Part shown: positions 1-8,435 of the stretch, one piece after another
Numbering within the stretch: the first letter of the stretch is position 1
Layout of the letters: each line of letters opens with the position of its first letter
From: Neomesorhizobium sp963726065
GTDB lineage: Bacteria; Pseudomonadota; Alphaproteobacteria; Rhizobiales; Rhizobiaceae
Assembly: GCA_963726065.1 (NCBI GenBank)
Contig: CAVSAU010000009.1
Location: forward strand, 248,001-312,000
Direction: 5' to 3'
DNA length: 64,000 nt
Program-made: the position numbers and the translations under genes
The notes under the pieces: generated by a model
Databases searched by the model: none
The model's input: the letters and a program-made list of their open reading frames with translations, nothing else
Told to the model about the DNA's origin: nothing

Positions 1-1344
1 TTCAGGATCGATTCATCGACGCCGGCCGTCTTCACGATGCAGCCGTCGAGCGCGATGTTGCCCTTGAGAACGGCCAGGCCGCCATCCTTCGAGAAGGGGT
101 GCTGCGCATCGCGGATGACGCCCTTTTCGCGGTCGAGATCGAGCTCCTTCCAGCGCGCGCTCTGGCTGAAGGCGACCTGGGTCGGCACGCCGCCGGGGGC
201 GGCGCTGAACAGTTCGAGCGCTGCCGGATTGTCGGTGACGGCGATATCCCATTTCGACAGTGCATCGCCGAGCGTCCTGGCAGTGAACCGTCGGCAGGTC
301 GACCTTCAGCAGGCCGGCGCGGTTCAGTTCGCCCAGGATCGCCATGATGCCGCCGGCGCGGTGCACGTCTTCCATGTGCACGTCGGACTTGGCGGGGGCG
401 ACCTTGGAAAGGCACGGAACCTTGCGCGACAGACGGTCGATGTCGTCCATGGTGAAATCGACTTCGCCCTCGTGGGCGGCGGCGAGGATATGCAGCACCG
501 TGTTGGTCGAGCCGCCCATGGCGATGTCGAGCGCCATGGCGTTTTCGAAAGCGCCCTTCGAGGCGATGGTGCGGGGCAGGGCGGTGACGTCTTCTGCTTC
601 GTAGTAGCGCTTTGCCAGCGCGACGATGTCGCGGCCGGCCTGGAGGAACAGCTTTTCGCGGTCGGAATGGGTTGCCAGCGTCGAGCCGTTGCCCGGCAGC
701 GACAGGCCGAGCGCTTCGGTCAGGCAGTTCATCGAGTTGGCCGTGAACATGCCGGAGCAGGAACCGCAGGTCGGGCAGGCGGAGCGCTCGATGACCTTGA
801 CGTCCTCGTCGGACATCTTGTCGTCGGCGGCAGCAACCATGGCGTCGACCAGGTCGAGCGCATGGGTCTTGCCGTCGGAGAGCACGACCTTGCCGGCTTC
901 CATCGGGCCGCCGGAGACGAAGATGGTCGGGATGTTGAGGCGCAGCGACGCCATCAGCATGCCGGGGGTGATCTTGTCGCAGTTGGAAATGCAGACCATC
1001 GCGTCGGCGCAGTGCGCGTTGACCATGTATTCGACGCTGTCGGCGATGAGTTCGCGCGACGGCAGCGAATAGAGCATGCCGTCATGGCCCATGGCGATGC
1101 CGTCATCGACGGCGATCGTGTTGAATTCCTTGGCGACGCCGCCGTTCGCCTCGATCTCGCGCGCAACCAACTGGCCGAGATCCTTGAGGTGGACGTGGCC
1201 CGGCACGAACTGGGTGAACGAGTTCACCACCGCGATGATCGGCTTGCCGAAGTCGCTATCCTTCATGCCCGTCGCGCGCCAGAGGCCGCGCGCGCCGGCC
1301 ATGTTGCGGCCGTGGGTGGTGGTGCGGGAGCGATAGGCGGGCAT
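1..1344 (-). CDS. ilvD: Dihydroxy-acid dehydratase, 5' part, frameshifted
   Basis: Converts 2,3-dihydroxy-acids to 2-oxo-acids in valine/isoleucine synthesis and carries an Fe-S cluster. The N-terminal 360 or so residues read cleanly, with the cluster cysteines in CISNCDK (C122) and in ACPTCGSCSGMF (about residues 190-196). The chosen ATG at 1344 begins MPAYRSRTTTHGRNMAGARG, the usual family start; a longer frame upstream is not family-like. After ...VDLPTVH the annotated frame turns to arginine-rich nonsense, while the next frame reads RTLGDALSKWDIAVTDNPA and on to DGCIVKTAGVDES, exactly the expected continuation. One extra base near 282 explains this. About 165 C-terminal residues lie beyond the left edge. 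Because both halves are well conserved I regard the break as a likely sequence error rather than loss of this biosynthetic gene. Confidence 0.93.
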
Positions 1345-1571
1345 GGCTGTTCCTGTTGAAGCGGCGGCTGTCATGAGATGGCTGTCGTGCCATCTAAAGG
1401 AAAAGAGCGCGCGCGTCACGCCCCGGCGAATGGGCCAGTTGTCGGCCTTCTTGTGCAGTTCCCTCCGGTCTTGCGTTTCATCCGTGCTGACGGCCGGCGC
1501 CATCGCCCTTGACACATCTCCCTTGCTTGCCGCACAGGCTTGCCCAATCAGAAGCGGCGGAGATGTCGAAA

Positions 1572-2510
1572 ATGTCGATCGCGTTCACCTTTCCGGGGCA
1601 GGGCAGCCAGGCCGTCGGCATGGGCAAGGATCTGGCGGACGCGTTTCCCGAAGCGCGCGCCGTCTTCCAGGAGGTCGACGATGCGCTTGGCGAAAAGCTG
1701 TCGCAGGTCATGTGGGAGGGGCCCGAGGAAACGCTGACGCTCACCGCCAACGCGCAGCCGGCGCTGATGGCGGTGTCGCTGGCGACCTTGCGGGCGCTCG
1801 AAGCGCGCGGTTTCTCGGTGAAGGACAAGGTTTCCTATGTGGCCGGCCATTCGCTGGGCGAATATTCCGCACTTGCGGCAGCCGGAACGTTTTCGATCGC
1901 CGATACCGCACGGCTGCTGCGCATCCGCGGCAACGCCATGCAGGCGGCGGTGCCGGTCGGCGAAGGCGCCATGGCGGCCGTCCTGGGCCTCGAACAGGCG
2001 GATGTCGAAGCTTCCTGTGCGGAAGCCGCGCGGCAATCGCCCTGCCAGATCGCCAATGACAATGGCGGCGGGCAGCTGGTGATCTCGGGCGCCAAGGCGG
2101 GCGTCGAGCTGGCGGGGCAATTGTGCACGACCAAGGGCGCCAAGCGGGTGATCATGCTGCCGGTCTCCGCGCCTTTCCATTCGGCGCTTATGGCGCCGGC
2201 GGCGGAAGCGATGCGCAAGGCGCTGGCGGACGTGACGAAAAACCCACCAATCGTGCCGGTGGTGGCCAATGTGGTGGTGCAGCCGCTGACCGACGTCGAG
2301 GAGATTGCCGCGCGCCTGGTCGAGCAGGTGACCGGCCGTGTGCGCTGGCGCGAGACGGTGGAGTGGTTTGGCCAGAACGGCGTGACGACGCTTTACGAAG
2401 TGGGTTCTGGCAAGGTTCTTTCGGGTCTCGCGCGGCGCATCAACCGCGACATGGCGACGGTGGCGGTGAACACCCCGGCAGACGTCGAGGCGGCCCTTGC
2501 GGTACTGTGA
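1572..2510 (+). CDS. fabD: Malonyl-CoA:ACP transacylase
   Basis: Transfers malonyl from CoA to acyl carrier protein, supplying the extender unit for fatty-acid synthesis. The 312-residue product has the family length. FPGQGSQ is at residues 7-13, the nucleophile serine lies in GHSLGEY (S94) and the catalytic histidine in APFHSALM (about H203). Two nearby ATGs exist (1563 and 1572). The GGAG at 1559-1562 is 9 bases before the second and abuts the first, so I chose 1572. It heads the fab cluster. fabG, normally the next gene, is here separated from it by a toxin-antitoxin pair. Confidence 0.95.
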   Translation: MSIAFTFPGQGSQAVGMGKDLADAFPEARAVFQEVDDALGEKLSQVMWEGPEETLTLTANAQPALMAVSLATLRALEARGFSVKDKVSYVAGHSLGEYSALAAAGTFSIADTARLLRIRGNAMQAAVPVGEGAMAAVLGLEQADVEASCAEAARQSPCQIANDNGGGQLVISGAKAGVELAGQLCTTKGAKRVIMLPVSAPFHSALMAPAAEAMRKALADVTKNPPIVPVVANVVVQPLTDVEEIAARLVEQVTGRVRWRETVEWFGQNGVTTLYEVGSGKVLSGLARRINRDMATVAVNTPADVEAALAVL

Positions 2511-2538
2511 TCCGCGTCGGTTGCGACAACTGGTGCCG

Positions 2539-2565
2539 TGCGATACATTGAATACATGTATCGCA
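2539..2565. promoter_or_regulatory. 27-bp operator palindrome of the toxin-antitoxin module
   Basis: A perfect inverted repeat has 10-base arms, TGCGATACAT and ATGTATCGCA, with a 7-base spacer. The right part also contains the self-complementary ATACATGTAT (2552-2561). It ends 13 bases before the antitoxin ATG, so it would overlap the promoter or transcript start. Ribbon-helix-helix antitoxins typically bind such palindromes to repress their own operon. The palindrome is seen directly; its role as an operator is inference. Confidence 0.75.
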
Positions 2566-2578
2566 TCGAGGGTTTGTA

Positions 2579-2800
2579 ATGCCCACATCCATTCGACTGT
2601 CGCAGGAAACCGAGAAGCGCCTGAACGCGCTTGCGCAGCGCACCGGTCGCACCAAGGCCTATTATCTGCGCGAACTGGTCGAGCGCGGCCTGGAGGACCT
2701 CGAGGATTATTACCTCGCCGTGGAAGTCATGGAGCGCATACGCCGTGGCGAGGAGGATGTGCTGACTTCCGAGGAAGCCTGGCGTGGCCTGGACGATTGA
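2579..2800 (+). CDS. RelB/ParD-type ribbon-helix-helix antitoxin
   Basis: A 73-residue protein beginning MPTSIRLSQETEKRLNALAQ. The short N-terminal beta strand (TSIRL) and two following helices (about residues 8-22 and 24-42, with RTGRTKAYYLRELVERGL) are typical of ribbon-helix-helix DNA-binding antitoxins. The acidic C-terminus (residues 45-73) is the expected toxin-binding tail. The toxin frame starts inside its last codons. The module is inserted between fabD and fabG and is preceded by a perfect palindrome. Confidence 0.88.
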   Translation: MPTSIRLSQETEKRLNALAQRTGRTKAYYLRELVERGLEDLEDYYLAVEVMERIRRGEEDVLTSEEAWRGLDD

Positions 2801-3055
2801 GTACTCGCGAACCGCCCGCAAGTTCTTCGAGAAGACGGATTCACGGACGCACCGGCAAATCAGGGATTTCTGCGAGGTGCGCTTGGCGGCACTTGACGAC
2901 CCGCGTGGCCTGGAAAGGCATTGAAAGGTCAATTGGGCAATTTCTGGGGCTATCGGTCGGGTGATATGCGCATCATCTGCGATATCCAGGACAAAAAGCT
3001 CGTCATTCTTGTTGTCACGATTGGAAATCGGCGGGACGTCTACATAGCCGATTGA
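2784..3055 (+). pseudogene. RelE/ParE-type toxin, frameshifted
   Basis: A GTG at 2784, overlapping the antitoxin end by 17 bases, opens a frame reading VAWTIEYSRTARKFFEKTD, then RQIRDFCEVRLAALDDPRGL, and stops at 2922-2924. One base off, the frame continues GKALKGQLGNFWGYRSGDMR, then IICDIQDKKLVILVVTIGNR and RDVYIAD to the stop at 3053-3055. Joined, this is a complete toxin of about 90 residues with the RelE-family YRxGDxRI core and a conserved C-terminal strand. The break is a missing G in the run at about 2910-2914. If real, the toxin is dead and the antitoxin is an orphan; if an error, the module is intact. Confidence 0.8.
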
Positions 3056-3072
3056 AAGAAAAGGTCTCACAG

Positions 3073-3810
3073 ATGTTCGATTTGACTGGAAGGAAGGCGC
3101 TTGTTACCGGGGCTTCGGGCGGCATCGGCGAGGCGATCGCACGCATCCTGCATGCACAGGGCGCGGTGGTCGGGCTGCATGGCACGCGGGTCGAGAAGCT
3201 CGAAGCGCTGGCAGGCGAACTCGGCGACCGGGTGAAGCTGTTCCCCGCGAACCTGGCCAATCGCGACGAGGTCAAGGCGCTGGGCCAGAAGGCCGAGGCC
3301 GATCTCGAAGGCGTCGATATCCTGGTCAACAATGCCGGCATCACCAAGGACGGCCTGTTCGTGCGCATGTCTGACGACGACTGGGATCAGGTGATCGAGG
3401 TCAACCTGACGGCCGTGTTCCGCCTTACCCGCGAGTTGACACACCCGATGATGCGCCGCCGCTTTGGCCGCATCGTCAACATCACCTCGGTGGTGGGCGT
3501 CACGGGCAATCCGGGCCAGGCCAACTATTGCGCGTCGAAGGCCGGCATGATCGGCTTTTCCAAGTCTTTGGCGCAGGAAATCGCCTCTCGCAACGTCACC
3601 GTCAACTGCGTGGCGCCGGGCTTCATCGAATCGGCGATGACCGGCAAGCTGAACGACAAGCAGAAAGAGGCCATCATGGGCGCCATCCCGATGAAACGGA
3701 TGGGCACAGGCGACGAAGTCGCTTCCGCGGTGGCTTATCTCGCCTCCAATGAAGCCGGCTACGTGACCGGCCAGACCATTCACGTGAACGGCGGCATGGC
3801 AATGATCTGA
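3073..3810 (+). CDS. fabG: 3-oxoacyl-ACP reductase
   Basis: NADPH-dependent ketoreductase of the fatty-acid elongation cycle. The 245 residues match the family length. The nucleotide-binding GASGGIG is at residues 13-19, NNAG at about 86-89, and the catalytic S139, Y152 and K156 are in NITSVVG and NYCASK. The ATG at 3073 begins MFDLTGRKALVTG and is preceded by AAAAGG about 8 bases upstream. The earlier in-frame start at 3052 would overlap the toxin stop and is less likely. It is followed at 189 bases by acpP. Confidence 0.95.
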   Translation: MFDLTGRKALVTGASGGIGEAIARILHAQGAVVGLHGTRVEKLEALAGELGDRVKLFPANLANRDEVKALGQKAEADLEGVDILVNNAGITKDGLFVRMSDDDWDQVIEVNLTAVFRLTRELTHPMMRRRFGRIVNITSVVGVTGNPGQANYCASKAGMIGFSKSLAQEIASRNVTVNCVAPGFIESAMTGKLNDKQKEAIMGAIPMKRMGTGDEVASAVAYLASNEAGYVTGQTIHVNGGMAMI

Positions 3811-3914
3811 AATGAGGCGGGAAAAGCCGGCGTTTCGCCTTGGACGCAACGGTTTTTTCGTGTAATGCGGCCCGCAAGCTGGTGTTTCGGGGCCGTGATG
3901 GCCGCGCGCACCGA

Positions 3915-3928
3915 TCCGCGTTCGCGGA
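3915..3928 (+). terminator. Small GC hairpin downstream of fabG
   Basis: TCCGC-GTTC-GCGGA followed by AATCTTT lies about 100 bases after fabG and 70 before acpP. It could attenuate read-through so that acpP can be expressed at its own higher level. The stem is only five base pairs and the T-tract is poor. Confidence 0.3.
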
Positions 3929-3943
3929 AATCTTTCAGCTTGA

Positions 3944-3965
3944 TTAGCGGCAATCGGGCCGCTAA
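3944..3965 (+). promoter_or_regulatory. Perfect 8-bp stem-loop in the acpP leader
   Basis: TTAGCGGC, loop AATCGG, GCCGCTAA: a perfect inverted repeat 33 bases before the acpP ATG with no T-tract. It may stabilise the acpP message or be a protein-binding site. Its function is not known from sequence. Confidence 0.4.
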
Positions 3966-3998
3966 CGAAGACAAATTAACAGAGACGAGGGTTCCCCC

Positions 3999-4235
3999 AT
4001 GAGCGATACCGCAGAACGCGTCAAGAAAATCGTTGTCGAGCATCTTGGCGTGGAAGCCGACAAGGTCACCGAAGCCGCGAGCTTCATCGATGACCTTGGC
4101 GCAGACAGCCTGGACACGGTCGAGCTCGTGATGGCGTTCGAAGAAGAATTCGGCGTCGAAATCCCGGACGACGCGGCCGAGACCATTCTCACCGTCGGCG
4201 ACGCGGTGAAGTATATCGACAAGGCTTCGGCCTGA
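3999..4235 (+). CDS. acpP: Acyl carrier protein
   Basis: The small acidic carrier that holds growing acyl chains on a phosphopantetheine arm. It has 78 residues and the attachment serine S37 in GADSLDTVELVMAFEEEF, the invariant DSL motif. Its composition is strongly acidic, as expected. It lies between fabG and fabF in the classical order, with its own 5' region of about 190 bases containing a perfect stem-loop, which suggests independent transcription or processing. Confidence 0.97.
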   Translation: MSDTAERVKKIVVEHLGVEADKVTEAASFIDDLGADSLDTVELVMAFEEEFGVEIPDDAAETILTVGDAVKYIDKASA

Positions 4236-4272
4236 CGCTTTCCCGCATTCATCCGGCATTCGAGAACCTGCG

Positions 4273-5535
4273 ATGAGGCGTGTAGTCGTCACCGGCATGG
4301 GTTTGCTCTCCCCGTTCGGGGTGGGTGTCGAGCACGGATGGAAGAGCATCCTGTCGGGCAGAAGCGCTGCCCGGCGGGTTACCGAATTCGAAGTCGACGA
4401 CCTGCCGTGCAAGATCGCGCACGTCATTCCGCGCGGCGACGGAAGCAACAATACCTTCAATCCCGAAGCAGTCCTTGAACCCAAGGAACTGCGCAAGATC
4501 GGCGATTTCATCCTCTACGGCATTGCCGCGGCCGACGAGGCGCTGGCCGATTCCGGCTGGAAGCCCGAGACGGAGGAGGAGCGCAACGCCACCGGCGTGA
4601 TGATCGGCTCGGGAATCGGCGGCATCGAAGGCATTTCCCAGCAGGCGCTGATCCTGCACGAGCGCGGCCCGCGCCGTGTCAGCCCCTTCTTCATTCCAGG
4701 CAACATCATCAACCTCGTCTCCGGCCAGGTGTCCATCCGGCACGGCCTGAAGGGCCCGAATCACGCGGTGGTGACAGCCTGTTCGACCGGCGCACATGCC
4801 ATCGGCGACGCGGCCCGGCTGATCATCTTCGGCGATGCCGACGTCATGGTGGCCGGCGGCGCGGAATCGCCGGTGACACGGCTGTCGCTCGCCGGTTTCG
4901 CCGCCTGCCGCGCGTTGTCCACCGACCGAAACGACACGCCCGAGCAGGCGTCGCGTCCCTACGACCGCGACCGCGACGGCTTCGTCATGGGCGAGGGCGC
5001 CGGTGTGGTGGTTCTGGAAGAACTCGAGCACGCCAAGGCGCGCGGCGCCAAGATCTATGCCGAAGTCACCGGCTATGGCCTGACCGGCGATGCCTATCAC
5101 ATCACCGCACCGGCGGAGGATGGCGACGGCGCCTACCGATGCATGGTGGCGGCGCTGAAGCGCGCCAAGCTTACGCCCGCCGATGTCGACTACATCAACG
5201 CGCATGGCACATCGACGATGGCCGACACGATCGAGCTCGGCGCCGTCGAGCGGCTGGTCGGCAACGCGGCGTCGAAAATCTCGATGTCGTCGACCAAATC
5301 GGCCATAGGCCACCTGCTTGGTGCGGCGGGTGCGGCGGAAGCGATCTTTTCCATCCTAGCCATCCGCGACAACATCGCGCCGCCGACGATCAATCTGGAC
5401 AATCCGGCCGCCGAGACGGCGATCGACCTCGTGCCGCACAAGCCGCGCCAGCGCCAAGTCGATGTCGCGTTGTCCAATTCCTTCGGATTCGGCGGCACCA
5501 ATGCCTCGCTGGTCTTCCAGCGCTATAACGGCTGA
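4273..5535 (+). CDS. fabF: 3-oxoacyl-ACP synthase II
   Basis: Condensing enzyme that elongates acyl-ACP with malonyl-ACP. The 420-residue thiolase-fold protein has the nucleophile C170 in TACSTGAHA, H310 in NAHGTSTM, K341 in SSTKSAIGH and H346, the complete KAS II catalytic set, and the C-terminal glycine-rich NSFGFGGTNA. It begins 37 bases after acpP, indicating co-transcription. Confidence 0.96.
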   Translation: MRRVVVTGMGLLSPFGVGVEHGWKSILSGRSAARRVTEFEVDDLPCKIAHVIPRGDGSNNTFNPEAVLEPKELRKIGDFILYGIAAADEALADSGWKPETEEERNATGVMIGSGIGGIEGISQQALILHERGPRRVSPFFIPGNIINLVSGQVSIRHGLKGPNHAVVTACSTGAHAIGDAARLIIFGDADVMVAGGAESPVTRLSLAGFAACRALSTDRNDTPEQASRPYDRDRDGFVMGEGAGVVVLEELEHAKARGAKIYAEVTGYGLTGDAYHITAPAEDGDGAYRCMVAALKRAKLTPADVDYINAHGTSTMADTIELGAVERLVGNAASKISMSSTKSAIGHLLGAAGAAEAIFSILAIRDNIAPPTINLDNPAAETAIDLVPHKPRQRQVDVALSNSFGFGGTNASLVFQRYNG

Positions 5536-5538
5536 GCC

Positions 5539-5552
5539 GCGCCGCAAGGCGC
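5539..5552 (+). terminator. Weak hairpin after fabF
   Basis: GCGCC-GCAA-GGCGC immediately after the fabF stop, followed by CTTTG. The GCAA tetraloop is stable, but the five-base stem and short T run make it at best a partial terminator before mltG. Confidence 0.3.
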
Positions 5553-5627
5553 CTTTGCCGTGAATTTTGCCAAATTCGCCTGTAGTCTGTCGGCGGGACT
5601 CATCGAAAGAGAAAGTGCTGTGGGAAG

Positions 5628-6821
5628 ATGAACACCACTCCGGCAAACCAGGGCGATTTGGGCCCGCGCACCACGCCTCCGCCTCCGATCGTCCCTAAAT
5701 CGGCAAGCGAGGCGCTGCGGCCGGAAACCGGAACGCCACCGCCGGCCAAGGCCAGGCGCTCCAAGCAATCGCGCAACCAGTTCGTGGTCTTCCTCAACTT
5801 CCTGATGTCGGCGATCATGCTGGTGACGCTGGCCGCCGCCGTCACCGTCTACTTCGGCAAGCGCTCGTTCGAGGCTGCTGGCCCGACGGCGACCAACACG
5901 ACTTTCGAGGTCAAGCCGAGCACTGGCGTTGCGGAAATCGGCGAGCAGCTGGAGCGGCGCGGCCTAATCACCGACGCGCGCGTGTTCCAGGTGGGCGTTC
6001 GCGCCTATGGCAACAACGCGTCGCTGAAGGCCGGTGAATACGAGATCAAGGCCGGCGCCTCCATGCATGACATCATGGAAATACTGAAGAGCGGCAAGTC
6101 GATTCTCTATTCGCTGACCGTGCCGGAAGGGCTGACGGTCGCGCAGGCATGGCAGCGCATCGCCGAAAGTGATGCGCTGAGCGGCGAAATGCCGGCGACG
6201 ATGCCGACGGAAGGCACGCTTGCGGCCGATACGATGCGCTTCACGCGCGGCACGCCGCGCCAGCAGGTGGTCGACAAGATGCTCGCCGACCAGAAAAAGC
6301 TGGTCCAGGAGATCTGGGAGCGCCGCGTCGACGGCCTGCCGCTCGCCAGCGTCGACGAATTCGTCACTCTGGCCTCGATCGTGGAGAAGGAAACCGGACG
6401 CGGCGACGAGCGCTCGCGGGTCGCCGCCGTGTTCATCAACCGGCTGAACAAGAAAATGCGGCTGCAGTCCGACCCGACCATCATCTACGGGCTGTTCGGC
6501 GGCCAGGGCAAACCCTCGGACCGCCCGATCCTGCAGTCCGATATCGACAAGCCGACGCCTTACAACACCTATGTCATCAACGGCCTGCCGCCGACGCCGA
6601 TCGCCAATCCGGGCAAGGCCGCATTGGAGGCGGTTGCCAATCCGTCGCAGACGAACGACCTTTACTTCGTCGCGGATGGCACCGGCGGACATGTTTTCGC
6701 CGCGACGCTGGACGAGCACAACGCCAATGTGGCGCGCTACCGCGCCTTCGAGAAGAAACAGGCGGATGAAGCCGCCAAAGCCGCCGGAGGCAGTGCGGAG
6801 CCGGCACCCGCGCAGCAATAG
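5628..6821 (+). CDS. mltG: Endolytic murein transglycosylase (YceG family)
   Basis: Inner-membrane lytic transglycosylase that cleaves nascent glycan strands and limits their length. Of 397 residues, 1-45 form a proline-rich cytoplasmic tail, about 50-70 a single membrane span (FLNFLMSAIMLVTLAAAVTV), then a LysM-like domain and the YceG catalytic domain. The catalytic glutamate is in ASIVEKETG, followed by RVAAVFINRLNKKMRLQSDP and the conserved YNTYVINGLPPTPIANPG. The C-terminal tail is alanine-rich. It lies between fabF and yicC as in other Rhizobiales. Confidence 0.93.
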   Translation: MNTTPANQGDLGPRTTPPPPIVPKSASEALRPETGTPPPAKARRSKQSRNQFVVFLNFLMSAIMLVTLAAAVTVYFGKRSFEAAGPTATNTTFEVKPSTGVAEIGEQLERRGLITDARVFQVGVRAYGNNASLKAGEYEIKAGASMHDIMEILKSGKSILYSLTVPEGLTVAQAWQRIAESDALSGEMPATMPTEGTLAADTMRFTRGTPRQQVVDKMLADQKKLVQEIWERRVDGLPLASVDEFVTLASIVEKETGRGDERSRVAAVFINRLNKKMRLQSDPTIIYGLFGGQGKPSDRPILQSDIDKPTPYNTYVINGLPPTPIANPGKAALEAVANPSQTNDLYFVADGTGGHVFAATLDEHNANVARYRAFEKKQADEAAKAAGGSAEPAPAQQ

Positions 6822-6850
6822 CGGCGGGTGAGCGACGGGGGGACATAACC

Positions 6851-7738
6851 ATGGCTTTGCAGAGCATGACCGGCTTTGCACGGTCGTCCGCCAGCGAGGC
6901 GGGCGCCGTGATCGCGTGGGAAATAAAGTCGGTGAATGGCAAGGGTGTCGAGGCGCGGCTGCGCCTGCCGCCTGGCTTCGAGCGGATCGAGGCGCCGGCC
7001 CGGCAGGCAATCCAGAAGCGGTTTTCCCGCGGCAACATCCAGGCGACGCTCACAGTCGTCAAGGTCGGCTTGCAGGTGCAGCCGGTCGTCAATGAGGCTT
7101 TCCTCAAGGACCTGGCGGGGCTGGCCAAGCGCCTGGAGGAACAGTTCGGCGTGACGCCGCCTAGCGCCGACGGGCTGCTCGCCCTGCGTGGGGTGCTCGA
7201 ACTGCCTGAAACGATCGAGGATGAAGAGACGCGCGCCGCCACCGACGCCGTCATCTTTGCCGGGCTTGAAAGCGCGCTGACCGGGCTGGAGCAGGCGCGG
7301 CTGGCAGAGGGAGACGCGCTCGGCGAGCTGCTTTCCGGCCATATCGACACGATCGAACTGCTCACGCACCGCGCCGAGATCGATCCGTCGCGCGAGCCGG
7401 CGGCGATTCGCGAACGCATCGCCGAGCAGGTGCGCGTGCTTATGGACGCCAGCGCCAATCTGGACGAACAGCGGCTGCACATGGAAGCCGCGTTCCTGGC
7501 CACCAAGGCGGATATCCGCGAGGAGATCGACCGGCTGAAAACGCATATCGCCTCGGCGCGCAAGCTGCTTGCAGGGGGCGGCCCGATTGGCCGCAAGCTC
7601 GATTTTCTCTCGCAGGAGTTCAACCGCGAATCGAATACGCTGTGTTCGAAGTCGAATGCCGCCGCCGTCACCGCCACCGGGCTGGAATTGAAGGCTGTCG
7701 TCGACCAGTTTCGCGAGCAGGTCCAGAATCTGGAGTGA
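6851..7738 (+). CDS. YicC/YloC family endoribonuclease
   Basis: A 295-residue protein with the family start MALQSMTGFARSS, an N-terminal YicC domain to about residue 155 and a C-terminal domain of the DUF1732 type ending HIASARKLLAGGGPIGRKLD and FLSQEFNRESNTLCSKS. Family members have been described as RNases. It is followed three bases later by gmk, the usual neighbour. Confidence 0.92.
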   Translation: MALQSMTGFARSSASEAGAVIAWEIKSVNGKGVEARLRLPPGFERIEAPARQAIQKRFSRGNIQATLTVVKVGLQVQPVVNEAFLKDLAGLAKRLEEQFGVTPPSADGLLALRGVLELPETIEDEETRAATDAVIFAGLESALTGLEQARLAEGDALGELLSGHIDTIELLTHRAEIDPSREPAAIRERIAEQVRVLMDASANLDEQRLHMEAAFLATKADIREEIDRLKTHIASARKLLAGGGPIGRKLDFLSQEFNRESNTLCSKSNAAAVTATGLELKAVVDQFREQVQNLE

Positions 7739-7741
7739 CGA

Positions 7742-8401
7742 ATGACCGCCCAAGACGCATCCGCCGCCATCCGCCGCCGCGGCCTGATGCTGGTTCTCTC
7801 GTCGCCGTCCGGTGCCGGTAAATCGACCATCACGCGCAATCTTCTGGAAGAGAAGGAACTCGGCCTTGCCCTTTCGGTGAGCGTGACGACGCGCGCGCGC
7901 CGACCGAGCGAGATCGACGGCATCCACTACCACTTCGTGTCGACGCAGGAGTTCGAGCGGCTGCGCGACACGGATGCCCTGCTCGAATGGGCCGAGGTGC
8001 ACGGCAATTTTTACGCTACGCCGCGCGAGCCGGTGGAGAAGGCGATGGCCGAAGGCCGCGACATGCTGTTCGACATCGACTGGCAGGGCGCCCTGCAGCT
8101 GAAGGAAAAGATGCGGGCCGACATCGTCTCGATCTTTATCCTGCCGCCGTCGATGAAAGAGCTGAAAGCGCGGCTGAAGCGGCGCGCCGAAGACCAGGAA
8201 GCAGTCATCGAGACTCGGCTGAACAATGCGCGCGTCGAGATCGAGCACTGGCGCGACTACGATTTTATCATCGTCAATGACGATCTCGACCGTGCCTATA
8301 GCGAGGTGCGCGCCATGGTGACGGCGGAGCGGCTGCGCCGCGACCGCCGGCCGGGCCTGTTCGATTTCGTCTCCGGCCTGCTCGACGAAAAAGTGGTTTA
8401 A
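7742..8401 (+). CDS. gmk: Guanylate kinase
   Basis: Phosphorylates GMP to GDP. The 219-residue protein has its P-loop SSPSGAGKST at about residues 19-28, the GMP-binding SVSVTTRARRPSEIDGIHYHF, and DIDWQGALQLKEK. It starts almost on top of the yicC stop, so the two are translationally coupled. Confidence 0.95.
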   Translation: MTAQDASAAIRRRGLMLVLSSPSGAGKSTITRNLLEEKELGLALSVSVTTRARRPSEIDGIHYHFVSTQEFERLRDTDALLEWAEVHGNFYATPREPVEKAMAEGRDMLFDIDWQGALQLKEKMRADIVSIFILPPSMKELKARLKRRAEDQEAVIETRLNNARVEIEHWRDYDFIIVNDDLDRAYSEVRAMVTAERLRRDRRPGLFDFVSGLLDEKVV

Positions 8402-8435
8402 AGGGCGGGGCCCGCGCCGGCAGGGGGCAACGGGG

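Noticed and set aside
37..1359. Long plus-strand frame opposite ilvD
   Set aside because: Composition is His/Arg/Gly/Ala-rich with no family resemblance; it mirrors conserved ilvD codons.
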